Shown here piece by piece: positions 50,319-58,157 of a DNA stretch of 64,000 bases (positions are counted from its first letter, which is position 1; each line of letters opens with the position of its first letter). The DNA is taken from NCBI GenBank assembly GCA_038064375.1, contig JBBTTF010000001.1:310001-374000 (forward strand), in the 5' to 3' direction. The notes under the pieces are model-generated. The model was not told the DNA's origin. It was given only the letters and a program-made list of their open reading frames with translations, and did no database searches. A program made the translations under genes and the position numbers. This stretch comes from JBBTTE01 sp038064375 (GTDB taxonomy: Bacteria > Patescibacteriota > Saccharimonadia > Saccharimonadales > UBA4665).

Positions 50319-50516
50319 ATGACACAATCAGAGCAAAAGCAGCCGAAGCTCCTTACACTCAAGCAAGCGTGTGAACTGCTGAATTGCCATCCAAATACAC
50401 TACGTGCGTGGGATGATAAAGGCTACCTAGTTGCGGTACGTTTCGGCACACGACGAGACAGGCGGTATCGTAAGGAAGATGTTTTGAAACTACTAAAAAA
50501 GAATGGGGATAGGTAA
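50319..50516 (+). CDS. MerR-like helix-turn-helix protein (excisionase-type)
   Basis: 65 residues from the ATG at 50319. The HTH is LTLKQACELLNCHPNTLRAWDDKGYL followed by the wing RRYRKEDVLKLL, given here as landmarks LTLKQACELL and RRYRKEDVLKLL. Small single-domain proteins of this type act as excisionases or recombination directionality factors and as regulators on mobile elements. It is transcribed away from the leftward operon. The GTG at 50304 in the same frame overlaps the -10 box and is rejected. Confidence 0.8.
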   Translation: MTQSEQKQPKLLTLKQACELLNCHPNTLRAWDDKGYLVAVRFGTRRDRRYRKEDVLKLLKKNGDR

Positions 50517-50517
50517 A

Positions 50518-50787
50518 ATGGAACAGCTTGAGGGTCAACCAGCAGAACACGAGGGAGAGCGGTATTTGCGTTTACTTGGTCTTGAGCATCTAGCAGACCG
50601 TGATATAGCAACGGCTAGTGGAACGATACAGGCTAGAGATTTTTTGGATGTATGCGGCGAACACGCTCGTCCTATGCTTGTTGGTTTTGAGGCTATGAGT
50701 ACAGATGACCCTAGATATGAAGCTACGAAAAATGCCTTAAAAGGTGTGATAGGTCAGTATGTTGAGGGGGATAGCTCAAGCTCGTAA
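50518..50787 (+). CDS. small acidic element protein
   Basis: 89 residues from the ATG at 50518, right after the HTH gene (GGGGATAGG overlaps its stop and serves as ribosome-binding site). It is acidic and soluble, with a Ser-rich end. No family is recognised. It is probably co-transcribed with the HTH gene. Confidence 0.6.
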   Translation: MEQLEGQPAEHEGERYLRLLGLEHLADRDIATASGTIQARDFLDVCGEHARPMLVGFEAMSTDDPRYEATKNALKGVIGQYVEGDSSSS

Positions 50788-50810
50788 GACTGCTTGCGGT
50801 GGGTATAAAA

Positions 50811-52553
50811 ATGAGTGGCAAAGAAACACTACTTGCACCAGAACCTGTTGACATACAGACAGCTGCCGCAATGCCAGAGGATGCTGGCTATACCTACAAA
50901 CGTGCTGACGGTACAGTTGAACGGGCGATGAGTGCCGAGGATGCCATTGCTCGTTGCCCCGTACTTGGTAAATTAGCTATTGAAGCACCCGACCAAGCTA
51001 ACATCCTCTTGGAATTAGCTGCCGCTGGCAAAGAAAAAATACAAGCCGAAGAAAAACAACAAAAAGCTCAACCAGAAGAAAAAGCCAAAGTTGAACAAAA
51101 GCCAGAACCTAAGGTAGAGGTAGCTCGGGAAACAAAACCAGTCAAACCAGAGCCACAACAAGCACAAAACTCTATTCTAAAACCAGAGCCATCCAAACCG
51201 ATGCTAATAGATAAACAGTCGGAAGTATTTCAGGCTATCCAGCAACAGAGACAGCAGGACGAAAAGCCATTATCGGTTGTTCCGTCAGCACTTGTAGCCG
51301 AAAAAGTTATAGCCGCACAACAACGCACTGAGCAAGATACCGCAGCCCATCAGGAAGTAAAGGTAGAGACGCAGGTTGTTAGTGTGAGAGACGAGCAACA
51401 CATTGAGCAGCAGCGAGCAGATGCTTTTATTCACTATCAGCAACACGTTGTCAGCCAAGAGCAACCGCTTGTTGTTAAGCCCGAAAATGACAAGTTACCC
51501 GATTTGCGGTCAAGCACTGCATCAGCTCAAGAGTTTGTATCAGAAGTATCAGCAGCTGTTTACGAAGATGAAATGCCAGCCACAACCGATGCTAGTCCAG
51601 ACGCATTTCGGCAAGCTATTGATGTACTTGATGCAGAAGCAGCAATTAGCTCCCAAGAGACTGTATTTGATTTTGGGGAAATAACTCAAGATGATGAGCC
51701 GGAGATTGATACGCTTACCCTGCCGTTACCAGAGGCAGCTGAAACCGACGATATTGAAGCACCAGTGGAACAAAACATAGAAACAGACGAACAGCTAGCG
51801 TTGCAATTTGAACCAGAAGTTATTGATACCTACAAGGAACTGCTGGTTCTTCTTGAACACGAAATAACCGAGCCATACGAACCTAACGATATTGCTATTG
51901 AGCTAGACGATAAAACTGATGTACTTGTTGCAGAGACAATTCCACTAGAAGATACAGCACAAGACTTTGAAACCTTTCTTGCCTTGCAGCCAGAAGTTGA
52001 GGAAGTTGTACTGCTGGAAACTATCATTGAGCAAGCAGATGAGCAGCCACTGGAACAAACATTTGTGCAACTAGCTCAGTATCTTTCAGATACCTTAGCA
52101 GAAAACCAAGACGCATCAGAAGCGTCTGCTGACACTGTGCGTGAGTTGGACGATGAGCATATTGAGCTAAACGCTATCCTGCAAGAGATAACAGAAATAC
52201 TGCCGACTTGTTACAGCGTAAGCGAAGAAACTCAAGAAAGACGCATACAAATAACTCCTGAGATGACACAAAAGTTACTTATGCTGCTCCGCAGCTTAGG
52301 CTATGAGCAACCTAGAGAAGTGCTTGTAGAGTTTGTGCGTTTACACGGGCTTGGCTTTTTACTACAAGCCATTCAGTATATGTGTCAGCTCAACAACGAG
52401 GAAAATAGACAAGAGTTTTTCATACAATCAACAAGCTATGCTCAATCAGATGATGTAACTACACGGTTACGGCTAGGTAAAATACTTTTTAATTTAGTTG
52501 TGCGAAGAACAGATTTAGAGGCTAAGCCTGAACTTCTAGTTGCCAGCTTGTGA
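50811..52553 (+). CDS. large acidic Glu/Gln-rich element protein
   Basis: 580 residues from the ATG at 50811. The N-terminal ~75 residues are ordered (AGYTYKRADGTVERAMSAED). Then comes a long Glu/Gln/Pro/Val-rich, probably disordered region (about 80-440), and a helical C-terminal domain (about 465-570: MTQKLLMLLRSLGYEQPREV, FLLQAIQYMCQLNNEENRQ). No membrane segment or nuclease motif. The acidic linker between two small domains suggests a scaffold or DNA-mimic/adaptor role, which is speculation. It is the last gene of the rightward arm. Confidence 0.65.
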   Translation: MSGKETLLAPEPVDIQTAAAMPEDAGYTYKRADGTVERAMSAEDAIARCPVLGKLAIEAPDQANILLELAAAGKEKIQAEEKQQKAQPEEKAKVEQKPEPKVEVARETKPVKPEPQQAQNSILKPEPSKPMLIDKQSEVFQAIQQQRQQDEKPLSVVPSALVAEKVIAAQQRTEQDTAAHQEVKVETQVVSVRDEQHIEQQRADAFIHYQQHVVSQEQPLVVKPENDKLPDLRSSTASAQEFVSEVSAAVYEDEMPATTDASPDAFRQAIDVLDAEAAISSQETVFDFGEITQDDEPEIDTLTLPLPEAAETDDIEAPVEQNIETDEQLALQFEPEVIDTYKELLVLLEHEITEPYEPNDIAIELDDKTDVLVAETIPLEDTAQDFETFLALQPEVEEVVLLETIIEQADEQPLEQTFVQLAQYLSDTLAENQDASEASADTVRELDDEHIELNAILQEITEILPTCYSVSEETQERRIQITPEMTQKLLMLLRSLGYEQPREVLVEFVRLHGLGFLLQAIQYMCQLNNEENRQEFFIQSTSYAQSDDVTTRLRLGKILFNLVVRRTDLEAKPELLVASL

Positions 52554-52640
52554 GGCAATATAAAGCCCCATAATCCAAAGACCAGCAATTGAAGCTATGA
52601 CAATAACTATTAAAATCTTATTGCGTTTAACTTCTTTCAT
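52536..52640 (-). CDS. 34-residue single-pass membrane peptide
   Basis: It reads MKEVKRNK, then one membrane helix (about 9-29), then ASQAGN. TATACT (52649-52654, minus strand) ends 8 nt before the ATG, the leaderless layout typical here. It overlaps the end of the acidic protein gene by 18 nt. Possible roles include a toxin-like or accessory peptide; no family is recognised. The rest of 52554-52796 shows nothing else I can support. Confidence 0.5.
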   Translation of the reverse strand: MKEVKRNKILIVIVIASIAGLWIMGLYIASQAGN

Positions 52641-52796
52641 TAAGCACAAGTATATACAAGGTTATGGTAGTTTGAAAATCACATTTCTAACAACCTGTCT
52701 GAAAGTCCAGCCAAAAAACGCTTGGTAATTCTGCTCCCACAAATTGGGTATATACACGGCGGAGTACCTATGACAGAGGTAGAGGGCGACTACCCC

Positions 52797-53747
52797 CTAG
52801 CTTACCTCTTTCGGTACGCCTGTATAAAAGGGGAGTAAATCTTCCAGATACTCTTTGCTTGTAGCATAGGCATAGTCTTTAGACCAACGCACAAGCAGTA
52901 GATTGCTCTGAATTATCATTTCATCATCTGTTATGGCGTGTCGTTTTTGCTTCTTACCAGATTTTAGAGGGTCTATAAGTTCAATGAGTATTTCAGGTGT
53001 CAAGGCTAGATAGTGCCGTCTTTGGGCGATATGATTGCTGTACATTTTTTCAACCATTGTTTTACCAGTATTGTTGAATACCTCAACCACTGGTGTATCT
53101 GTAGTTATGAACTTCTTTGAGCCTTTGGCTAGATAAAACCGCCACTTTTTTATACTAAACCACCTATGAAACTCTTCGCATTTGGAAATAAGTTGTAGAT
53201 GGTTGACGTTATTATCAAAAGCTAAATCATATTTACCACTTTCAAGCGTCTTTCTTGCATCTTCAATCTGTTCATCGGTTACTTTATGCCCCTTTTTTTC
53301 CAGAGCCTCTTTAGCCCCGTCAGTAAAGTTCGGGTGCGACGCCATTAGCGTAGTCATCTGCTTCATACCATCAGCCATAGTCTTATTTACTTGATTACGC
53401 ATACGAGGGCTTCTAATCCAAAGGGAAGCCATAAACCACGCTAAAATATCTAACTGATAGTCTGTTAGTGGTTTGTAGTTCCATATTGCATCAACTATGT
53501 CGTCGTACTCTTTTGCGAACTTATCTTCAATTTCGCTAAAGAACTGTTCAAATGCTTGGCTTGCTTCATCTGCTTTTCCAGTTTCAACGGCGTAGTAAAA
53601 ATCGGCGTAGCAAACACCGCTGTAAGGTTGTGCTTTTATAATTTTGCCTTTTTGAATATCTAAAGTCTGTAAAAAATTATCAACAGCAAATCGCTTGAAG
53701 TAAAAACGAGGTGCGAAGTGTTGCTTCTTTGTTATCTGCTTTGTCAT
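52797..53747 (-). CDS. DUF4238 domain protein
   Basis: 316 residues. Family landmarks are the N-terminal KQHFAPRFYFKRFA, the central WFMASLWIRSPRMR, the WRFYLAKGSKKFITTDTPVV motif and the late HYLALTPEI. DUF4238 proteins are of unknown function and occur often in variable genomic regions, including near defence genes. TAAAAT (53754-53759, minus strand) ends 6 nt before the ATG, so it is probably expressed as its own leaderless message. Confidence 0.8.
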   Translation of the reverse strand: MTKQITKKQHFAPRFYFKRFAVDNFLQTLDIQKGKIIKAQPYSGVCYADFYYAVETGKADEASQAFEQFFSEIEDKFAKEYDDIVDAIWNYKPLTDYQLDILAWFMASLWIRSPRMRNQVNKTMADGMKQMTTLMASHPNFTDGAKEALEKKGHKVTDEQIEDARKTLESGKYDLAFDNNVNHLQLISKCEEFHRWFSIKKWRFYLAKGSKKFITTDTPVVEVFNNTGKTMVEKMYSNHIAQRRHYLALTPEILIELIDPLKSGKKQKRHAITDDEMIIQSNLLLVRWSKDYAYATSKEYLEDLLPFYTGVPKEVS

Positions 53748-53884
53748 ATTGCTATTTTACAGCCGTATGAGTATATGTAGATAGATACTAGATTAGGCTG
53801 TCCGATAGTTGGAATTGTTTGGCTAAATGTTTTAACTTATAATCATCTTGTGCATCAATAGCTGATGTTTGAAATACGTCAACT

Positions 53885-53897
53885 ATGCTGCACCAAA
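53885..53897. repeat. direct repeat copy 1, possible att site
   Basis: ATGCTGCACCAAA, identical to 54815-54827. The core GCACCAAA also ends tRNA-Gly (45810-45817). The surrounding gap 53748-53925 otherwise shows only a TATAAT on the plus strand with no gene behind it. Confidence 0.5.
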
Positions 53898-53925
53898 CTG
53901 AACAAAGCTTAGTCCAGAGATCAAA

Positions 53926-54666
53926 TTAAGTTTTGACTATTTTCTCAACTATAGCTTCTTGTTTCATCACTTGCTTTTTAACACGCAGTCTAGGCTTTGG
54001 AAATTCAACCTTTTCGGCAATAATTTCACGTAGGGACTCAGCCACATCTTCTACCTGAAAGTAGATACCAGTCTGCTCCTTCAAGTCGTTTCTTAACCTT
54101 TTCACAATCTCTTCTGAATAGAGTAGCTTGGCAAGATTTTCAGGGTTAAGTGCATTTGTCCTCTTCCAAAACGTTTCAAGCTCACCGCGCTCCACAGCTC
54201 GCTTGGTTAAGTTCCATAGTAGCTCCGGGCATTTTTTGAAATCATCAGTATTTAATAGATCTAGTTTATAAATAAGCGTAGTTGTTACAGGTTTACCAAA
54301 GTTTACCCTGTAGAGCTGTATTTCGCGTCCATTTAGAAGTAATATCCAGTCAATCCCTTCATTCGCGGCATAGCTTAGACTTTGGCGTAAATGCTTTTCA
54401 CTTATATCAAGGCCTATAGATTTAACCTCAACTACAAAATGCTTTTTACGCTTGAGCTGAATAACATAGTCAGCGTACTCCGAGCGAATGCGATATTCTG
54501 TTTTTATCTCCACCAACTCCTGATAGCCCAATATTTCGGTCAAAAAATTATTGGTCATAATTCTTGTGGCGGATTCATCTAAAGACGAGAATTCTTTTTT
54601 GAGATATTTTCGCTTGTAATCTTTTAGTTTGCCACGCAATTCTTGCAGTTGTTTTTCGGTAGCCAT
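53926..54666 (-). CDS. restriction-endonuclease-like protein (HsdR N-terminal type)
   Basis: 246 residues. The PD-(D/E)XK core is visible as an upstream Glu/Asp region (TNNFLTEILGYQ, EYRIRSEYADYVIQL) and HFVVEVKSIG (E-x-K), followed by RQSLSYAANEGIDWILLLNG. This pattern is found at the N-terminus of type I restriction subunits and in stand-alone proteins. The C-terminal half is helical and basic at the end. No partner methylase is in the element. It may be a solitary defence or element-maintenance nuclease. It lies between two identical 13-nt repeats. Confidence 0.7.
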   Translation of the reverse strand: MATEKQLQELRGKLKDYKRKYLKKEFSSLDESATRIMTNNFLTEILGYQELVEIKTEYRIRSEYADYVIQLKRKKHFVVEVKSIGLDISEKHLRQSLSYAANEGIDWILLLNGREIQLYRVNFGKPVTTTLIYKLDLLNTDDFKKCPELLWNLTKRAVERGELETFWKRTNALNPENLAKLLYSEEIVKRLRNDLKEQTGIYFQVEDVAESLREIIAEKVEFPKPRLRVKKQVMKQEAIVEKIVKT

Positions 54667-54814
54667 AGATTTCCTAACTTACATCGTATTAGATCTATTT
54701 AACTACGGCTCTAGTAATTAAGCTAGCACCGTTTCAACTTTATCTGAACTGCTCAGCAAATATCTGCTCAAATCCTTTTCGTATTTTCGGGGCAAAGTTA
54801 CACTTTGACTAATA

Positions 54815-54827
54815 ATGCTGCACCAAA
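54815..54827. repeat. direct repeat copy 2, proposed right end of the element
   Basis: ATGCTGCACCAAA followed by TA, so ten bases (54820-54829) equal the tRNA-Gly end at 45810-45819. The gap 54667-54918 otherwise holds only the upstream region of the DUF1428 gene. Confidence 0.5.
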
Positions 54828-54918
54828 TAGATCAATTCGGGCGCTACGGCGTCCTTTTTGTTTGCCTTACAGTGTTAAAATTATAAAGTACACAACTTTT
54901 AAAATAAGGGGTTTATAA

Positions 54919-55299
54919 ATGGCTAAATATGTTGATGGATTTGTTCTCGTAGTACCTAAAGGCAAAGAAGCTGACTACCAGAAAATGGCAGAAGACGGGC
55001 GAGATTCGTGGATGAAGCACGGTGCTCTTCAATACTTTGAATGTAGAGGCGAAGATCTAAAGCAGCAAGAAATGGGTGATGAAAAGTCACGTGCTTATTC
55101 CGAAATGACAGGTGCAACAAGTGATGATAATGTGTGGGTCTCTTTTATTGTTTTTAACTCCAAAGAGCATCGCGACGAAGTAAACAAAAAAGTCATGGAA
55201 GAGATGGGTGAAAACTATGATGAGCAAAGTGATTTTTCGATGCCAATTGATATGAAGAGAATGGCATACGGAGGATTCGAAGTAGCGGTTGAAGGCTAG
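54919..55299 (+). CDS. DUF1428 (YbaA-like) protein
   Basis: 126 residues. The family pattern is YVDGFVLVVPKGKEADYQKM, the segment WMKHGALQYFECRGED, and MPIDMKRMAYGGFE at the end, a ferredoxin-like (dimeric alpha-beta barrel) fold. Function unknown. AAGGGG lies 9 nt before the ATG. It is the first gene to the right of the proposed element. Confidence 0.88.
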   Translation: MAKYVDGFVLVVPKGKEADYQKMAEDGRDSWMKHGALQYFECRGEDLKQQEMGDEKSRAYSEMTGATSDDNVWVSFIVFNSKEHRDEVNKKVMEEMGENYDEQSDFSMPIDMKRMAYGGFEVAVEG

Positions 55300-55316
55300 G
55301 TATATCTTATTTAGGC

Positions 55317-55322
55317 TATAAT
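55317..55322 (+). promoter_or_regulatory. -10 box of the DUF5679 gene
   Basis: TATAAT, followed by a leader of about 36 nt with AAGGAG 7 nt before the GTG at 55365. Confidence 0.6.
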
Positions 55323-55364
55323 GGAACGAGTTACGCAATAATAATCAATTATAAGGAGATAGAC

Positions 55365-55556
55365 GTGGTTTCAGGATATTGCGTTAAGTGTAAGGAAAAA
55401 GGCGTTGAATTGTCAGCACCAGAGATTGTCCAAACTGCCAAAGGTGGTTTTATGGCCAAAGGGAAGCACGAAAAGTGCGGAACAACTGTTTGTGCAATGA
55501 TGTCCAAGGACAACGCTGAAAAAGCAGTAGAAGGCGGCGCTAAAAAAGCTTACTAA
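55365..55556 (+). CDS. DUF5679-type zinc-ribbon protein
   Basis: 63 residues, GTG start with strong AAGGAG. The N-terminal GYCVKCKEKGVEL and later KCGTTVCAMMSK give Cys-x2-Cys and Cys-x4-Cys-like pairs that could bind zinc. DUF5679 proteins are short and common in CPR and archaea; their role is unknown. An intrinsic terminator follows 39 nt after the stop. Confidence 0.8.
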   Translation: MVSGYCVKCKEKGVELSAPEIVQTAKGGFMAKGKHEKCGTTVCAMMSKDNAEKAVEGGAKKAY

Positions 55557-55594
55557 GCTTCTAGTTACGGGTTTACAAACAATGTAAGGCCAAC

Positions 55595-55625
55595 AAAAAG
55601 AGACGATTAAAACTCGTCTCTTTTT
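55595..55625. terminator. bidirectional intrinsic terminator
   Basis: AAAAAGAGACGA, 7-nt loop, TCGTCTCTTTTT. Both strands give a stem with a T-tract, ending the DUF5679 gene and the convergent gene whose stop is at 55627. Confidence 0.92.
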
Positions 55626-55626
55626 A

Positions 55627-56766
55627 TTAACCTCGGTCGAGAATATCAACCAACACGTCCAAGGATCTGTTGGTTGATGTGTCTTCTAAGGCTATTTCAA
55701 ACACGCTTTGTCTCGACAGTGTGGCTGGCAGAGGCTTGCCCATGGCCTTTATGTAGCCGCCGATAATACCGATGGCGTTCCTAGCAATTAGCTCGGCCGT
55801 TAAGTCCATATCAATCATATCCTTTTTGAGCAGTTCGAGCGGCACTCCAGAGAGCGACCTAATGGCAACGAGAACATCCAAGGCTTGGGATCGGGTCTTA
55901 TCATCTTCGATAGGTGTTGTCATGGTGTCCCAGTCAGTTATGTATGGGGCGGTAGAGCCGTTACTCATAATGAGCGCGTCAACATTATGTCCGGTAAGTT
56001 GATTGTGGTTGATGTTAACTTTGTGAATCTCAGCTATGCCCGCACCTACTACTTCTAGACGCGGCTGAACTTGTTGCTCAGCGTGTCTCCTAGTTAGTTT
56101 AGCTAATCGCTCAGGCGGAGTTTCTGGATATCCAATAGCGTGTTGTAGTGGCAACAGTGTTACTTCTCCAAGACGTTTTCCCATATTGGGTGTGAGCATC
56201 AAGATCGCAACTTGCGGGTCGCCGTTTTGGTCCTTGGCGGCGTACTCAAACTTACCGATTTGAATAGGCACGACGACATTAGAGTCGGTGTCAGCCAAAA
56301 GGTCGCCAATCTTAACTGCGTTTGAGATCTTGCGTTCTGCCGAAACACTTGAGTATGAACCTACTGGATTGGAGTTCTCTTTGTGTACTAGTTTGCCGTC
56401 TTCGTAGTAGGTTGTTGTGCTTGTGAATATGTCAGCGGAGTCACTTGGTGGAGCTATTTTTGAGTCGCCATCAACGTCGAAGGTAACTATGCCATTTGGA
56501 ACATCATTAGAGCGGATGCCCATGTCATAATTGCCGCCACCAGCTACCTGTAGGCTGTCGAACATGCCGATTGGCTTGGGGAGGGCGACATAGTAGTTTC
56601 TGCCCGCGGCGTTGTAGACAGGCAAGGCTCCTTCGCGCTCAAAACGCAGGGTGTCGTGCAGGCCTTCAATGAACTCCATTCCAACCATGTCTCGAAACTG
56701 ACCCCTTATAGACAGAGTACCCTCGAGAGGTACGTCCAATTGCTCCTGCTGCATTAATCTGTTCAT
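55627..56766 (-). CDS. unknown protein with kinase-like C-terminal motifs
   Basis: 379 residues from the ATG at 56766. The first half is beta-rich with no known motif. Near residues 265-300, HNQLTGHNVDALIM followed by APYITDWDTMTTPIED is spaced like the catalytic HxD...N and DFG loops of protein/aminoglycoside kinases, but with Gln in place of the catalytic Asp and DWD for DFG. That is a resemblance only. TGG-TATAAT (minus strand, 56777-56785) ends 10 nt before the ATG. The gene ends at a shared terminator. Confidence 0.65.
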   Translation of the reverse strand: MNRLMQQEQLDVPLEGTLSIRGQFRDMVGMEFIEGLHDTLRFEREGALPVYNAAGRNYYVALPKPIGMFDSLQVAGGGNYDMGIRSNDVPNGIVTFDVDGDSKIAPPSDSADIFTSTTTYYEDGKLVHKENSNPVGSYSSVSAERKISNAVKIGDLLADTDSNVVVPIQIGKFEYAAKDQNGDPQVAILMLTPNMGKRLGEVTLLPLQHAIGYPETPPERLAKLTRRHAEQQVQPRLEVVGAGIAEIHKVNINHNQLTGHNVDALIMSNGSTAPYITDWDTMTTPIEDDKTRSQALDVLVAIRSLSGVPLELLKKDMIDMDLTAELIARNAIGIIGGYIKAMGKPLPATLSRQSVFEIALEDTSTNRSLDVLVDILDRG

Positions 56767-56827
56767 CAAGAACTATATTATACCATACCGTGTCAATAAT
56801 TACAATGCGGGAGCAGTGCTGCGCGAC

Positions 56828-57262
56828 TCAATCACTTCTTTCGGTCAAGACCTTAACTCGCTCCAACGCTTTGGGGAAGTTGATCGCAAAATACCCTTCT
56901 AGTTCTGGCGGAACATCGAATGCAACGGTTAAAGTCGTAGTGCCGTCTTTCTCGTCTAGGGAGTAGCTTTCTTGTCCGCCGGTCCACTCCTTTTTGCGCT
57001 CCTGCTTTCCTTGGTCCTGTGTGTCTGCACGGTGTTTGAGTAGCAAAAATTCACCCACAACAAGCTTTTCGACTAGACTCGTTACGCCGAACCCGTTTGC
57101 AGAGATATACTGCACTTCATTACCTTGTTGTAGGTCACCAACCATGTATGTTCCTGGATCGATGATGCCCGCCCATTGGCGAAAGGTTGTGTCTTGCCAG
57201 AGAGTATCCCAAACCTTTTGTTTGGTGGCATTTATCTCAACTACAAATTGCATTTTGTTCAT
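56828..57262 (-). CDS. SRPBCC/AHSA1-like ligand-binding protein
   Basis: 144 residues. The START-like fold begins FVVEINATKQKVWDTLWQDTTFRQW and ends with a long helix (YFAINFPKALERVKVL), with GDLQQGNEVQYI and TLTVAFDV between, as in AHSA1-type SRPBCC proteins. It probably binds a hydrophobic small ligand; the physiological role is unknown. TAAACT (57269-57274, minus strand) ends 6 nt before the ATG. It is divergent from the copper operon. Confidence 0.8.
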   Translation of the reverse strand: MNKMQFVVEINATKQKVWDTLWQDTTFRQWAGIIDPGTYMVGDLQQGNEVQYISANGFGVTSLVEKLVVGEFLLLKHRADTQDQGKQERKKEWTGGQESYSLDEKDGTTTLTVAFDVPPELEGYFAINFPKALERVKVLTERSD

Positions 57263-57298
57263 AGTGTTAGTTTAACCCCAGACTTACGTTTGCGCCAG

Positions 57299-57339
57299 TT
57301 GACAAGTAATTACCAAATCGTATACCCTAGGGGGGTATA
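57299..57339 (+). promoter_or_regulatory. promoter and CsoR-type operator of the copper operon
   Basis: TTGACA (57299-57304), 16-nt spacer, TATACC (57321-57326). The -10 lies inside an inverted repeat TATACCC (57321-57327) and GGGTATA (57333-57339), with an uninterrupted G-run as in CsoR boxes. AGGAGA follows as ribosome-binding site. Confidence 0.8.
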
Positions 57340-57352
57340 GGAGAATCAATCA

Positions 57353-57862
57353 ATGTGCAAAGACGGTACATGCGAAAATCACAATCATCAACATCAAGTA
57401 CATGACACCAACAGTATGGCTGTAAGTGCTACTTTGCACTGTTTAACAGGCTGTGCAATAGGTGAAGTACTAGGTTTAATCATCGGAACAGCACTTGGAC
57501 TTGGTACTGGCTTAACAATTTTGTTGGCTATAGTTCTCGCTTTTATTTTTGGCTTTAGTCTTTCTACATTGCCGTTGGTCAAAGCCGGAATTGGCTTTAC
57601 TGCTGCGCTTTCTGTCGTTGCAGCTGCCGACACCCTCTCTATAACAACTATGGAAATCGTCGACAACCTAGTAATGATTAGCATACCAGGTGCATTACAC
57701 GCCGGTATTGTTGACCCTTTATTTTGGATTAGCATGCCGATTGCATTAACCGCTGCGTTTTTTGCAGCTCTACCTGTTAATAAATACCTGTTAAGGCGTA
57801 ATAAGGGGCATGCCTTAACTATGAACTTACTAAATGAACATGGTCATGGACATCACCATTAA
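57353..57862 (+). CDS. DUF4396 membrane protein, His-rich, in copper operon
   Basis: 169 residues. The N-terminus carries CKDGTCENHNHQHQVHD and the C-terminus HGHGHHH, both likely metal-binding. Four or so membrane helices lie between, including the family segment LHCLTGCAIGEVLGLIIG. DUF4396 proteins often sit beside CsoR and copper-handling genes. It probably transports or buffers copper at the membrane, an inference from His clusters and operon context. csoR begins 9 nt after its stop. Confidence 0.82.
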   Translation: MCKDGTCENHNHQHQVHDTNSMAVSATLHCLTGCAIGEVLGLIIGTALGLGTGLTILLAIVLAFIFGFSLSTLPLVKAGIGFTAALSVVAAADTLSITTMEIVDNLVMISIPGALHAGIVDPLFWISMPIALTAAFFAALPVNKYLLRRNKGHALTMNLLNEHGHGHHH

Positions 57863-57871
57863 GGAGGTACG

Positions 57872-58147
57872 ATGAAATACGGATATACAGATACCAAGCC
57901 AGACCTACTAAAGCGATTAAATCGCGTAGAGGGGCAGGTGCGAGGAGTATCAAAAATGGTGCAAGAAGATAAGTACTGTATTGATATCCTCACCCAAGTA
58001 AGCGCAGCAAAAGCTGCTTTGGATAAAGTTGCACTTGAGTTGCTGCGTGACCACGCACGACATTGTTTGAGCAACGATGAAGTTCACTCGCACGGCGAAG
58101 GTGACAAAGCTGACGAGTTAGTCGGCGCAGTAAGCAGAATGTTATAA
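57872..58147 (+). CDS. csoR: CsoR-family copper-sensing repressor
   Basis: 91 residues, all-helical DUF156 protein with LLKRLNRVEGQVRGVSKM. The Cu(I) ligand set matches Mycobacterium CsoR numbering: Cys36 (YCIDIL), His61 and Cys65 (DHARHC). Apo-CsoR represses and Cu(I) releases it. It should bind the inverted repeat at 57321-57339 and regulate its own operon. GGAGG lies just before the ATG. Confidence 0.93.
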   Translation: MKYGYTDTKPDLLKRLNRVEGQVRGVSKMVQEDKYCIDILTQVSAAKAALDKVALELLRDHARHCLSNDEVHSHGEGDKADELVGAVSRML

Positions 58148-58157
58148 GGAGAAAATT

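Larger units (their letters stand above)
45804..54829. mobile_element. putative integrative element at the tRNA-Gly 3' end
   Basis: The left limit is the tRNA-Gly 3' end (GCACCAAATA at 45810-45819). The right limit proposed here is the copy of the same 10 bases at 54820-54829. Inside are a large serine recombinase reading outward into the tRNA, a probable II/X-type replication initiator, a SpoVG homologue, small and unknown ORFs, a divergent HTH gene, a large acidic protein, a DUF4238 protein and a restriction-like nuclease. Genes diverge from 50277-50318. The element is bounded by chromosomal-type genes on both sides. Ends are inferred from short repeats only. Confidence 0.6.

Noticed and set aside
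52770..52838. 22-residue plus-strand ORF with a GGAG nearby
   Set aside because: It runs antisense into the DUF4238 coding region, its spacing to GGAG is only 5 nt, and no good promoter is seen.
53885..54827. Insertion sequence flanked by target-site duplications
   Set aside because: The repeats enclose a nuclease-like gene with no transposase and no terminal inverted repeats; an att-like explanation fits better.
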